Shown piece by piece: positions 9,092 through 16,590 of a stretch of 64,000 nucleotides of DNA. This DNA is from Bacteroidales bacterium UBA1184. GTDB lineage: Bacteria; Bacteroidota; Bacteroidia; Bacteroidales; ML635J-15. The position numbers and the translations under genes are program-made. The stretch lies in NCBI GenBank assembly GCA_002310235.1, contig DBYO01000032.1, forward strand, positions 1 through 64,000. Direction: 5' to 3'. The notes beneath the pieces were generated by a model that saw only the letters and a list, made by a program, of their open reading frames with translations, did no database searches and was not told the DNA's origin. Each line of letters starts with the position of its first letter. The stretch's first letter is position 1.

Positions 9092-9859
9092 TTATAAATT
9101 CCATTTTTTTAGTTCGTCAATCATTTTGTATTCGGTAAAATCGGCTCGCACGGGAACTATTGCTGCGTAATTTTCGGCAAGTGCATTTTCGTCGCATTCG
9201 GTATTTTCGGGTTCCATATTAATAATATGTCCGCGCTGGTAATATGCCAAATTCCCGAATCGGTCGGTCGTTTCTTCAAAGTCCTCGAACCAGTAGCTCT
9301 TTGTCTGTGTACATATTTTGAAACCTTTGAATTCTGCAGGAGTTGTCACTGGGTAGTTTACATTGAGGCTTACCTGATTGGGCAGTCCGTGTTCAAGTAC
9401 TTTTTCGATAAGTGCCGGTGCTGTTTTTTCTACAACTTCAAAATCTGCATCTAGGTCGTGGGTAATAATTGAAAGACCGATAGATGGTATTCCGTAGAAT
9501 GATGCCTCGATTGCTGCGCCCATTGTACCCGAGTAAACAACGCTTATTGCTGAGTTAGATCCGTGGTTTATTCCCGACAGCATAAGGTCTGGTTTGCGAG
9601 GAAGAATCTTTGTCAGCGCACCTTTTACACAATCTACCGGAGTGCCGTACAGTACATATTTTTCAAGATTTTTGCTGCTATGCCTGATTTCGTATCTAAT
9701 TGGGGTTGTCAGCGAAACGGAGTGAGATTTTCCCGATTGGGCATTTACGGGGGCTACAACCACTAATTTTCCGTATGGCTGTGCTATGCGTATAAGCGAT
9801 TCGATACCTTTCGATGATATTCCGTCGTCGTTTGATATTAGTATTAGGCGTTCTTCCAT
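9092..9859 (-). CDS. surE: 5'/3'-nucleotidase SurE
   Basis: 255 residues, typical for SurE. The N-terminus ILISNDDGISSKGIESL carries the metal-binding DD pair. Further family motifs are VVAPVNAQSGKSHSVSL, GTPVDCVKGAL, PDLMLSGINHGSN and YSGTMGAAIEASFYGIPSIG. The enzyme dephosphorylates nucleoside monophosphates and is linked to stationary-phase survival. First gene of the operon ending in lpxB. Confidence 0.97.
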   Translation of the reverse strand: MEERLILISNDDGISSKGIESLIRIAQPYGKLVVVAPVNAQSGKSHSVSLTTPIRYEIRHSSKNLEKYVLYGTPVDCVKGALTKILPRKPDLMLSGINHGSNSAISVVYSGTMGAAIEASFYGIPSIGLSIITHDLDADFEVVEKTAPALIEKVLEHGLPNQVSLNVNYPVTTPAEFKGFKICTQTKSYWFEDFEETTDRFGNLAYYQRGHIINMEPENTECDENALAENYAAIVPVRADFTEYKMIDELKKWNL

Positions 9860-9886
9860 ACGCGGTTGATTAAAAATATCTTACAT

Positions 9887-9918
9887 AAAAAAAGGTGCCA
9901 GATTTCCTGCCACCTTTT
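9887..9918 (-). terminator. Rho-independent terminator after the CAT tRNA
   Basis: On the minus strand AAAAGGTG (9918-9911... read downstream of the tRNA) pairs with CACCTTTT (9897-9890), with a further CAG/CTG pairing inside and a run of seven T. It ends the tRNA transcript before surE. Confidence 0.78.
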
Positions 9919-9920
9919 CG

Positions 9921-9994
9921 TGGTCCCACTAGGGCTTGAACCTAGGACCCCCTGATTATGAGTCAGGTGCTCTAACCAACTGAGCTATGGGACC
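9921..9994 (-). tRNA. tRNA with CAT anticodon (elongator Met or Ile2)
   Basis: The minus strand gives a 74-base cloverleaf. The acceptor GGTCCCA pairs with TGGGACC, the D-arm is GCTC-AGTTGGTTA-GAGC, the anticodon loop CTCATAA sits on a CCTGA/TCAGG stem, and the T-arm is CTAGG-TTCAAGC-CCTAG. CCA is not encoded. CAT is shared by elongator Met and the lysidine-modified Ile2 tRNA; the two cannot be separated with certainty by eye. It is not initiator-like in its anticodon stem (no GGG/CCC). Confidence 0.93.
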
Positions 9995-10163
9995 TCGTTC
10001 CTTTCGGAAACGGACTGCAAAAGTACTGCAAAAAAATTATAGTGCAAAATTATTTTCCATTTTTTTTGAAAAATGATTTAATGCTCATTTTTTTTGATTT
10101 TTTCGACTGATGCAAAATTTTACATCTTAATCGTTGAATACATTGCGACGATACATTGAACAA

Positions 10164-10262
10164 TAGAGCCGTTGCACGCAACGGCTCTACAATGTGATAT
10201 TGTTTGAATTTGTTTTTAAATCTTTAAATCATTGAATCTTTAAATCATTAAATTCTTGAATC
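10164..10262. repeat. Palindrome plus AT-rich degenerate repeat, copy 1
   Basis: A palindrome at 10164-10189 (arms TAGAGCCGTTGC / GCAACGGCTCTA around AC) is followed by about 60 bases of loosely repeated 7-8-mers of the type AAATCTTT/AAATCATT. The same pairing recurs near 21 kb and 59.5 kb. It lies between the tRNA and the lipoprotein gene. No coding potential. Confidence 0.75.
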
Positions 10263-10263
10263 C

Positions 10264-10749
10264 TCAATTAACTATTATCAATCCTGTGCTGTCGGTGTTG
10301 CTTTTGTTGCCAGCGCGATCAATAATGTAGAATTTGTACATTATGGTGTCGCCAAACGACATTGCATATTCATTAAGTTCTTCGATTTTCATGTCGCCAC
10401 TCACTGATTGTTTCTTGTCGTCCTTGTAGATGCGCTCTACGAAGTAGTTCAAATCGACAAGCAATTCCATCTGCGTAAGCACGTTGTTTACCATCTTGTG
10501 CTTGGTCATGAATATGGTATTTTTTCGTGGAGTGATTGTATCGAATCCAATGTCGCCATCGCCGTCGGTGAACGAGAAGGTGAGGGTGCCACGCTTGACG
10601 GTGTTGCCAAGAAGCACCGTGTCGGCAAATGTGAATTCCTTGAAAGTCACTGTCGGCTCGTCGGGATATTCCTCTTCGGGTTTGCACGACGGCATTATTG
10701 CCGATGCAAGAAGCAGCAAAACCATATATGTTGTAAGGCGCTTGCGCAT
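10264..10749 (-). CDS. Predicted lipoprotein of unknown function
   Basis: 161 residues from the ATG at 10749. An in-frame TTG at 10767 overlaps the -7 promoter box and is rejected. The signal peptide ends SAIMPSC, with Cys as lipidation site. The mature part includes GTLTFSFTDGDGDIGFDT (a calcium-loop-like DGDGDIG) and a C-terminal YKFYIIDRAGNKSNTDS, resembling beta-sandwich domains of Bacteroidota lipoproteins. Single gene with its own promoter. Confidence 0.82.
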   Translation of the reverse strand: MRKRLTTYMVLLLLASAIMPSCKPEEEYPDEPTVTFKEFTFADTVLLGNTVKRGTLTFSFTDGDGDIGFDTITPRKNTIFMTKHKMVNNVLTQMELLVDLNYFVERIYKDDKKQSVSGDMKIEELNEYAMSFGDTIMYKFYIIDRAGNKSNTDSTGLIIVN

Positions 10750-10764
10750 ATCAGAAATTTTAGG

Positions 10765-10772
10765 CAAAGATA
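10765..10772 (-). promoter_or_regulatory. -7 box of the lipoprotein gene at 10264-10749
   Basis: Minus-strand TATCTTTG fits TAnnTTTG exactly. The expected transcript start is about 7 bases downstream, giving a leader of roughly 10 bases before the ATG at 10749. This supports that start. Confidence 0.6.
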
Positions 10773-10842
10773 ATGAATTTTTACAAAAAAAGCGGACACT
10801 TTCGCATACGCTCCAAAATGTGATATATCTTTTCTATTAAAT

Positions 10843-11295
10843 TTACGCTAAATTTGCCCCAATCGTCTTGTTCCACTTTTCGGTAATTACCTTTTCTGCA
10901 TCAAGGGCAAGTTTATTTTCCGACGAGAACAATGGCAGAATCTTAGTGCCTTTGCCTTCCTTGAACTCAATGTCAATCACGAGCTTGTCGATGATGTCGC
11001 CTTTGGTGTTTTCCGACGAGGTACGGCTGTTGCAGCTCTTTACATCGTGCAGGTCGATGATTAGGCCGTCGCCACCTTTGGGCTGGTAGGCAAGTTTCTT
11101 CGCATTGCTGTCGATGCCGATTAAGCCGAGGTCGCAGCAGTCGAACTCGCTGAGCTCAAGACCGTTGCTTGTGGCAAACTTTCTGAATTTATCAATGCTT
11201 CTCTTTTGTTTTCTCTTGCCCGATGTGGCAAGTATTACTACTGGTATAATCACTGCTATCGTGATTACTATTCCTAAAATTATATTGCTATCCAT
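10843..11295 (-). CDS. Membrane-anchored protein of unknown function
   Basis: About 150 residues from the ATG at 11295 (MDSNIILGIVITIAVIIPVV); a longer open frame begins at 11352 but reaches into a dispersed repeat. One N-terminal membrane segment (residues ~5-22) is followed by a basic stretch SGKRKQKRSIDKF and a soluble domain facing the cytoplasm by the positive-inside rule. No known motif was recognised. It lies downstream of the 11443-11808 gene but is separated from it by a repeat remnant. Confidence 0.72.
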   Translation of the reverse strand: MDSNIILGIVITIAVIIPVVILATSGKRKQKRSIDKFRKFATSNGLELSEFDCCDLGLIGIDSNAKKLAYQPKGGDGLIIDLHDVKSCNSRTSSENTKGDIIDKLVIDIEFKEGKGTKILPLFSSENKLALDAEKVITEKWNKTIGANLA

Positions 11296-11347
11296 TTTGT
11301 TTGTTTTTTTACTGATTAATAATGATTTATAATAAGAAACGAGAACC

Positions 11348-11432
11348 GTCATGCTGAACTTGTTTCAGTATCTGGCATCGTTTGTTTAATGATCCTTGTT
11401 AGCCGACCCTTCTACAGGCTCAGGGAGCGGCT
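11348..11432. repeat. Remnants of dispersed intergenic repeats
   Basis: 11348-11373 reads gtcatgctgaacttgtttca followed by gtatct, which closely resembles a short repeat widespread in bacterial intergenic DNA. 11401-11432 is an imperfect hairpin with outer arms AGCCG/CGGCT and inner CCCT/AGGG around a CTACAGGCT loop, resembling another common dispersed repeat. Neither is coding. Confidence 0.55.
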
Positions 11433-11442
11433 CAATGTGTTA

Positions 11443-11808
11443 TCAGTAAAAATTATGGAATGGAAATGTCAAATAATGCTCTTTGAAAATCGCTTTGTTT
11501 TCGGTCTTGGTTTTGAAAGTGACCGATTGCGAAAAAAGTATTGTCGTATTTGCTTTGTCAATCAGGATGTTGCTGTAGTCTAGCAAGGAACTGCCGTATC
11601 TGCTTTTCTGTGGCTGGCTGTTGTCGATTACCTTGGTTCTGTCGGTAATGACTAGCGTATAATTGTCGTTCTGTGCGACAAGCAGTTCCGTCTTCTGGCT
11701 TTTGCTTACGAATGCGTTTTCATCGGTGCAGAATGCGTACAATGAGGCGCTTCTGGTGAGAATCAGAAGCGTAAGGCAAAGCGACAATATTTTGAAAGTT
11801 GCTTTCAT
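11443..11808 (-). CDS. Small exported protein of unknown function
   Basis: 121 residues with an N-terminal signal (MKATFKILSLCLTLLILT, cleavage possibly after LYA). The mature part, about 95 residues, is rich in beta-prone segments (ELLVAQNDNYTLVITDRTKV, TTILFSQSVTFKTKT) and has no recognised motif. It begins 42 bases after the HMA-domain gene on the same strand, so it may be the last gene of the metal-handling group. Confidence 0.65.
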   Translation of the reverse strand: MKATFKILSLCLTLLILTRSASLYAFCTDENAFVSKSQKTELLVAQNDNYTLVITDRTKVIDNSQPQKSRYGSSLLDYSNILIDKANTTILFSQSVTFKTKTENKAIFKEHYLTFPFHNFY

Positions 11809-11850
11809 TTGAAAAAAATGCGGATGGAAACCACCCGCATTTATATCAGA

Positions 11851-12360
11851 TTACTTTGTGGCATCGTTGTGCTTGTGCTGGCATTCGGTGTGGTTGCCGC
11901 TGCATCCAGAAGCCTTCTGTGTATCGTGTGAATGGCTGCAACCTGCGTGATTTCCACTGCAACCGCTCTTCTGCTGTTCCTGCTGAGCATGGTTGCAACC
12001 AGCATGGTTTCCGCAGCAAGCTCCGTTCTTTGCGTGTGGGCACTGGTGGCCAGCGTTGAAAACTGTTGCTGTGTAGCCGATTTCCTTGAGCGATGCAATC
12101 AACTTTTCGGTGTCGGTGCGGTCGTTACGATACTTGATATACACGGCGTTCTTCTCGTGGTTTGCCTGAACGTCGATAACGCCCTTAGTGTATGCCAACT
12201 GCTTAGCAACCTTGTCGGCGCAATTCTGGCAGTGCATTTCGGTCGATAGGATTACTTCCGAAATCTTTTCGTTCTGCTTTGCTGCCTTCTGTTCCTGTGC
12301 AAATACGTTGCCCATTCCGAACAACAATACCAATACTAAAATCAAAATGTTCTTTTTCAT
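11851..12360 (-). CDS. Exported HMA-domain protein with Cys/His repeat tail
   Basis: 169 residues. A signal peptide (ending NVFAQ) is followed by a heavy-metal-associated domain at about 34-100 with the metal-binding motif MHCQNC (Cys44 and Cys47) and a typical IGYTATVF end. Residues ~104-169 are a low-complexity tail with three or more copies of a C-GNHAGC-H unit (CCGNHAGCNH, CSGNHAGCSHSH, CSGNHTECQHKH). The protein should bind soft metals such as Cu, Zn or Cd in the periplasm. It lies in a group with a TonB receptor and a His/Cys-rich HYC_CC_PP-like protein, which supports a metal uptake or buffering role. The metal cannot be assigned. Confidence 0.88.
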   Translation of the reverse strand: MKKNILILVLVLLFGMGNVFAQEQKAAKQNEKISEVILSTEMHCQNCADKVAKQLAYTKGVIDVQANHEKNAVYIKYRNDRTDTEKLIASLKEIGYTATVFNAGHQCPHAKNGACCGNHAGCNHAQQEQQKSGCSGNHAGCSHSHDTQKASGCSGNHTECQHKHNDATK

Positions 12361-12456
12361 GTCTTTAGTTTTTTTATGAAAATTTAAAAATTCAATTATT
12401 CAATTATTCAATGATTCAACAATAGTTTTATAATTTGTAAAAATACACTCAAAATC

Positions 12457-12882
12457 CTACATTGTTATCGCTGCGCATATTCCTGAAGTCACTGCATATA
12501 TCAGCAGGTACGAAACTGGACGGTAAACGGGAATTTTTTTGGCGATAACATCGTAAATGAGATAGCCGATGAGTATTATGGACATGTATGTTCCCATCAT
12601 TTCTTTGCCAGGGTAGCCCTTGCTGAAGAATAGTATTCCGCCGAACAAATTTATCTTACAGTACAAATCGATTATGAATGCTAGAATGCTAGTTTTGTAT
12701 ATCTTGCTTTTAATACTGGTAATAATGAATATTACAAGTGAAGCAAACCAAAGGAATATAAAACATGTAAGTGCGTATGGAATACTTGCTGCTGCTAAAA
12801 TTGCACTTATCGCAAGCAGTCCCATTACGGTGTAGTCTATGATGTTTTGTCTTTTGCTGTATGTATTCATAACATTATTCAT
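12457..12882 (-). CDS. Multispanning membrane protein of unknown function
   Basis: 141 residues with four to five hydrophobic segments (DYTVMGLLAISAILAAASI, ALTCFIFLWFASLVIFIIT, a loop with SKGYPGKEM, GTYMSIILIGYLIYDVI, and a C-terminal PVSYLLIYAVTSGICAAIT). No family was recognised. It has its own TAnnTTTG box upstream and lies between the TonB receptor and the HMA protein, so a link to metal handling is possible only by position. Confidence 0.75.
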   Translation of the reverse strand: MNNVMNTYSKRQNIIDYTVMGLLAISAILAAASIPYALTCFIFLWFASLVIFIITSIKSKIYKTSILAFIIDLYCKINLFGGILFFSKGYPGKEMMGTYMSIILIGYLIYDVIAKKIPVYRPVSYLLIYAVTSGICAAITM

Positions 12883-12911
12883 AACATTAATCCATTTGAG
12901 TTATAACAATG

Positions 12912-12919
12912 CAAATATA
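12912..12919 (-). promoter_or_regulatory. -7 box upstream of the 12457-12882 gene
   Basis: Minus-strand TATATTTG fits TAnnTTTG and lies about 30 bases before the ATG at 12882. It suggests a transcript start separate from the TonB receptor gene. Confidence 0.45.
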
Positions 12920-12945
12920 AACAAAAAATTCCTGTATATATGTTT

Positions 12946-15156
12946 CTAGTCTCTATCAATTGCAAATCTTATTCCAATGTAGAATTTTCGTCCGTCAATC
13001 GGTCCCCATATGAGCGACGAGTCGAAGTAGTCGCCAAACGGGTCGCCAGCAGCGATAATCGGGTCTTTCTGTGTGAAGTTGAAGATATTCTCAACGCCTA
13101 CATAAATGCTCCATTTCTTGAAGAACTTGGTAATCTGTGCGTTGAAGATGTTGTAAGCCTTGAACTTGTCGTCGCGGCGGTATTCTTCGGGATTGCTGGC
13201 TGTTGACGGTATTCTGCCCGGTCCGTTGAACTGTGCGGTGAAGTCGAACTGCCATTTTTCGAGCTTTGTGCGGTACGAGGTTGTAAGCAAGCCTTTGAAA
13301 CGGCTCATCAACGGTGATTCTACAAGGTTTCCGTCGATGGTCTGCTTTACATCGTTGTAACGGAACGCTCCTGTGATGTCCCAGCCCTTTAGCACTTCGC
13401 ACGACACTTCAATTTGGTAGGTGTTGGAGAACGATTTGCCCTGCAGGTTATAGAACTCAACAACGCCTGGTGTCTCGAAATCGGCGACAATCTGCTTCAC
13501 AAAGTCGGTGCGGTAATATTCTGCCATAATGTTCAGCAACCTGTCCTTTATAGGTATGTTGGCCGAGAAGGTTGCACCGTAGTTCCAAGCTTCTTCGAGG
13601 TCGAGGTTGTCATAGATTACCATTCTGCGCGACGATGCCAGCAGGAACGAGTTTTCGCTCAGTACATTTGCCTTGCGGAATGCTCTTCCAGCCGATGCTC
13701 TCAAGGTGAGGTATTCGTTGATGCTGTACTTGAGGTTCAGTCGGGGAGTGAAGAGGAATCCGTACTGGTTGTGGTAGTCGCCGCGGATGCCTGCAATCAT
13801 ATTGAAGTTGCCGAAATGTCCAGTATATTGGAAGAATGCACCCGGAACCGCTTCGATGTCGTTCATTATGCTGTCGTTGAGGTTCTGGTGAAGGTTTTCG
13901 TACTTCATGCTTGCACCAGCGGTGTAGGAGTGCTTCTCGTTACAACCGAATGCCGATTTCCACAATACGTTGGCGTACAGGCTGTTCTGGCTTGCATCGA
14001 AATCATTATGTCCGTAGTACGAATCCTGATGGTGGGTTATGAAGTTGGTAATCACAGCAATGCTCTGGTAGTCCTTTTCGGGGAACACATATCCACACTT
14101 TAGGAAGGCTTCGCCACGCTGCGAGTGAATTTTTATCTTGTAAAGTTCCGTCTTTGTGGGGTCTATGTCGGTAGAATGGTCTTTGATTTGTCCGTTTTTG
14201 CGTGTCTCGTCGATGTACTTCACACCGAACCGCATTGTCAGATGCTTGCCAAAATAGTCCCAGCGGTTGAAAAAGTTGTACTGGGTGACATTGGGCGAGT
14301 CGTAGAAGTTGTCGTGGTTGTGGTCCATCTTGATGAAGCGGTTCTGTGCGTGTGCAAATATCTGGGTGCTAACCTTTTCGCTGACCTTTATAGGTGCATC
14401 GATGTTGCCTTCGACATTGCCGTGCGAACTTCCCATAAGGTTGAGCGAGAATTTGTCGGACTGGCGCGGCTTCTTGTATTCCACATTTATCTGACCAGTC
14501 ACGGCGTCGTAACCGTTTATAACAGTGGAAGTTCCCTTCGAAATCTGCATCGATGTCATCCACGGGCCTGGAATGTAGCCAAGTGCGTACGGCTGCGAAA
14601 GTCCGTAGAGGTTTGGAATGTTTTCGGTAAGGAACTGCACATATTTTCCTGCCAGACCGAGCAGTTTTATCTGCTTTGCGCCAGTAGCGGCATCGCTTGT
14701 GCCAGCATCGACAGATGCGTTAGTTTCGAAACTTTCCGAAAGGTTGCAGCAGGCGGCCTTGCAGAGTTCCTGTCCCGAAACATCCTGCACATTGCCGATT
14801 TCCATTCGCGAATAGTGCGAACTGGCTGCTCGCTCGTTCACTGTGACTTCCGAAAGCATTTCGCCGGCGGTAAGCACGACTTCTATATTTTTCTTCTTCT
14901 CTGGAATTTCAAGAGTGTCGCTGTTGTAACCGATGAAGCTGACAATCAGTTTGTTGGTCGAGTTGACTTTGTTTATCTTGAAATTGCCGTTCATGTCGGA
15001 AATTGTTCCGACGCTGCTGTTTTCCCAATAAACATTTGCACCGAAAAGCGTCTGCTTGTTGCCATCGACAATCTCGAAGACTGTGCCGCTAATCTGGGCT
15101 TTGCTTATTGTGGCTATTGCTACTAAAGCAATTAATGCCAATATTTTGTTTTTCAT
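12946..15156 (-). CDS. TonB-dependent outer membrane receptor
   Basis: 736 residues. A signal peptide (ending ISKAQ) leads into a carboxypeptidase-regulatory-like domain (ISGTVFEIVDGNKQTLFGAN to ~95), then a plug with GQELCKAACCNLSESF, LLGLAGKYVQFL and GYDAVTGQINVEYKKP, and a C-terminal 22-strand-type barrel ending YIGIRFAI. It imports a ligand across the outer membrane with TonB/ExbBD energy. The flanking His/Cys-rich protein (upstream) and HMA protein (downstream) suggest a metal or metal chelate, by context only. It follows the HYC_CC_PP-like gene by 69 bases and probably shares its promoter. Confidence 0.93.
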   Translation of the reverse strand: MKNKILALIALVAIATISKAQISGTVFEIVDGNKQTLFGANVYWENSSVGTISDMNGNFKINKVNSTNKLIVSFIGYNSDTLEIPEKKKNIEVVLTAGEMLSEVTVNERAASSHYSRMEIGNVQDVSGQELCKAACCNLSESFETNASVDAGTSDAATGAKQIKLLGLAGKYVQFLTENIPNLYGLSQPYALGYIPGPWMTSMQISKGTSTVINGYDAVTGQINVEYKKPRQSDKFSLNLMGSSHGNVEGNIDAPIKVSEKVSTQIFAHAQNRFIKMDHNHDNFYDSPNVTQYNFFNRWDYFGKHLTMRFGVKYIDETRKNGQIKDHSTDIDPTKTELYKIKIHSQRGEAFLKCGYVFPEKDYQSIAVITNFITHHQDSYYGHNDFDASQNSLYANVLWKSAFGCNEKHSYTAGASMKYENLHQNLNDSIMNDIEAVPGAFFQYTGHFGNFNMIAGIRGDYHNQYGFLFTPRLNLKYSINEYLTLRASAGRAFRKANVLSENSFLLASSRRMVIYDNLDLEEAWNYGATFSANIPIKDRLLNIMAEYYRTDFVKQIVADFETPGVVEFYNLQGKSFSNTYQIEVSCEVLKGWDITGAFRYNDVKQTIDGNLVESPLMSRFKGLLTTSYRTKLEKWQFDFTAQFNGPGRIPSTASNPEEYRRDDKFKAYNIFNAQITKFFKKWSIYVGVENIFNFTQKDPIIAAGDPFGDYFDSSLIWGPIDGRKFYIGIRFAIDRD

Positions 15157-15225
15157 CGTTTTACTTCTTTAAATTATGAATTTGGACTATAGTCCGTTGC
15201 TATCTCTTTGGTTTTGAGATGCAAT

Positions 15226-15693
15226 TCATAATCTGAAGCAGGAGAGGAGAGGACACACTTTGCCCTTTTCGTACAAATGTTCGGCGTTGGATGCCAATAG
15301 TTTAGTTTCAATTTCGTTCGTCGTACAAGTTATAATTGAGCACGGTGCGAAATTGTTGCTGATGAAAGTCTTTATTGATGGAATTTCGGGCAAAGCCGAG
15401 TGTACGTCCTGTTGGAACAAATCCTTGAGCGACATGAATTCTACATGTGTATGCTTTTGGTGCTCCGACTTGTCCTGGCAATGGCAGTGATGACCATCGC
15501 AATGGTGGCTGTGGCATTCGTGGTGCGAATGGCACTCGTGGTTGTGCGAAACTTCGCCAAACTCGAAAAGGCTGATCTCCTGGTGCTCTTCGTTGCAGCA
15601 TTTGCAGAAATAGTGTTCATACACAATGCCGTTTGAGGTAAGGAATACCATCAAAGCTGTGATTGTTGCCAATATTGCGTTTGTAAGTTTCAT
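15226..15693 (-). CDS. His/Cys-rich exported HYC_CC_PP-like protein
   Basis: 155 residues with a signal-like N-terminus. HYFCKCC at residues 27-33 recalls the small HYC_CC_PP family of Bacteroidota, normally next to metal transporters. Residues ~50-83 are extremely rich in His and Cys (repeats of HECHSHH, then CDGHHCHCQ) and must bind metal. The C-terminal third has CSIITCTTNE and ends VCPLLSCF. It probably buffers or senses metal outside the inner membrane. First gene of the metal-handling group; a -7 box ends only 5 bases before its ATG, hinting at a leaderless transcript. Confidence 0.82.
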   Translation of the reverse strand: MKLTNAILATITALMVFLTSNGIVYEHYFCKCCNEEHQEISLFEFGEVSHNHECHSHHECHSHHCDGHHCHCQDKSEHQKHTHVEFMSLKDLFQQDVHSALPEIPSIKTFISNNFAPCSIITCTTNEIETKLLASNAEHLYEKGKVCPLLSCFRL

Positions 15694-15698
15694 CGTTG

Positions 15699-15706
15699 CA
15701 AAGGTA
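15699..15706 (-). promoter_or_regulatory. -7 box immediately before the HYC_CC_PP-like gene
   Basis: Minus-strand TACCTTTG fits TAnnTTTG. Its last base is 5 bases from the ATG at 15693, so transcription would start at or next to the start codon. Confidence 0.5.
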
Positions 15707-15748
15707 GATGTTTTTTTGATTGGATGATTACGATTAACAAAACATTAA

Positions 15749-15896
15749 GTTTCTATGGCTTCGTCGTTTCAATGCCTACGGCGTTTCTAGGTGCTACGCA
15801 CGTTTCATGGGCTAAAGCCCGTTTCTGGGTTTGGCTTACGCCGAGCTAAAGGTTAACTTCGTTGAGGGCTTCGCCGTTCTATGGCTACGCCGTTTG
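15749..15896 (+). repeat. Tandem array of degenerate mini-hairpins
   Basis: About seven units of 17-19 bases, each a tiny inverted repeat followed by CG-TTTC: GGCTTCGTC, GCCTACGGC, GTGCTACGCAC, GGGCTAAAGCCC, GGCTTACGCC, then GGGCTTCGCC and GGCTACGCC. Arm sequences differ between units but remain complementary, and the loop is ta, tac, taaag or similar. No open frame. It occupies most of the 282-base gap between the divergent 15226 and 15976 genes. Confidence 0.75.
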
Positions 15897-15914
15897 GTGG
15901 AATTTTGGGGGTGG

Positions 15915-15934
15915 GGACGATGCATGCATCGTCC
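15915..15934. repeat. Perfect 20-base palindrome
   Basis: GGACGATGCA/TGCATCGTCC is perfectly self-complementary and sits just upstream of the -7 box of the methyltransferase-like gene. It could be an operator, but its form resembles the other palindromes at 10164, 21061 and 59526, so a dispersed repeat is equally likely. Confidence 0.65.
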
Positions 15935-15949
15935 GTTTTAAAATTTGTT

Positions 15950-15957
15950 TATCTTTG
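15950..15957 (+). promoter_or_regulatory. -7 box of the 15976 gene
   Basis: TATCTTTG fits TAnnTTTG and lies 18 bases before the ATG at 15976, giving a leader of about 12 bases. Confidence 0.6.
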
Positions 15958-15975
15958 TGCTCAAATTTATGATAT

Positions 15976-16476
15976 ATGAGAAAGTTTGTTGAAATTTTCG
16001 GATATGCCCTTGGTGGACTGATGTTTGTGATTTTAATTCCGACTATAATGTGGTTTGCTTCGCTGATGCCAAATGTATGTTCTGTTGAAATTTGGCAGAT
16101 TATAGTAGCGGCTGTGCTTGCTGTGATAGGTTTGGTGCTGAGCATTTGGTCTATTGTGTATATGAGGCACATAGGTGATGGTAATCCTATGGATGCATTC
16201 GGACACGAAGTAGCACCGAGAACCAAACATCTTATGACCGATGGTCCTTACCGTCTGAGCCGAAATCCAATGCTGACAGGAAGTTTCGTTTATAATGCTG
16301 CCGCTTGCGTGTGGCTGTGGACATGGCAGTCGCTGGTGGTTTTTGTTGCGTTTGTGGTGATTATGTTGGTGCAGGTTATGACCGAGGAAAAGCGCCTCCG
16401 TCGCGATTTTGGCGATGAATACGATGCATATTGTCGTAGAACGGGAAGGTTTTTGCCGTTTAGTTGCAAAAAATGA
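15976..16476 (+). CDS. Isoprenylcysteine carboxyl methyltransferase-like membrane protein
   Basis: 166 residues with three or four membrane helices. The C-terminal part has the ICMT/PEMT-family signature: TDGPYRLSRNPMLTG (binding of S-adenosylmethionine) and EEKRLRRDFGDEYDAYCRRTGRFLP. Bacterial members methylate small or lipid substrates at the inner membrane; the substrate here is unknown. It has its own promoter and is followed by trkH on the same strand. Confidence 0.88.
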   Translation: MRKFVEIFGYALGGLMFVILIPTIMWFASLMPNVCSVEIWQIIVAAVLAVIGLVLSIWSIVYMRHIGDGNPMDAFGHEVAPRTKHLMTDGPYRLSRNPMLTGSFVYNAAACVWLWTWQSLVVFVAFVVIMLVQVMTEEKRLRRDFGDEYDAYCRRTGRFLPFSCKK

Positions 16477-16535
16477 TTGTACGGATTTGAATTCATCAAT
16501 CAAAATTCGTAATTCGTAAATCCAAAATAATATTG

Positions 16536-16543
16536 TATCTTTG
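16536..16543 (+). promoter_or_regulatory. -7 box upstream of trkH
   Basis: TATCTTTG fits TAnnTTTG. The expected transcript start is near 16550, 40 bases before the ATG at 16591, which fits that start better than the GTG at 16561. Confidence 0.55.
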
Positions 16544-16590
16544 CAAATTTATTATGCAATGTGCATTTTTGTGCGTGTTGCTTTATTGCG

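Noticed and set aside
14125..15126. 333-codon plus-strand open frame opposite the TonB receptor
   Set aside because: It is the shadow of the receptor gene on the other strand, with no domain pattern; Cys- and Val-rich composition is typical of such shadows.
15749..15896. CRISPR array
   Set aside because: Units are 17-19 bases with no constant repeat and unique spacer pattern, and no cas genes are nearby.
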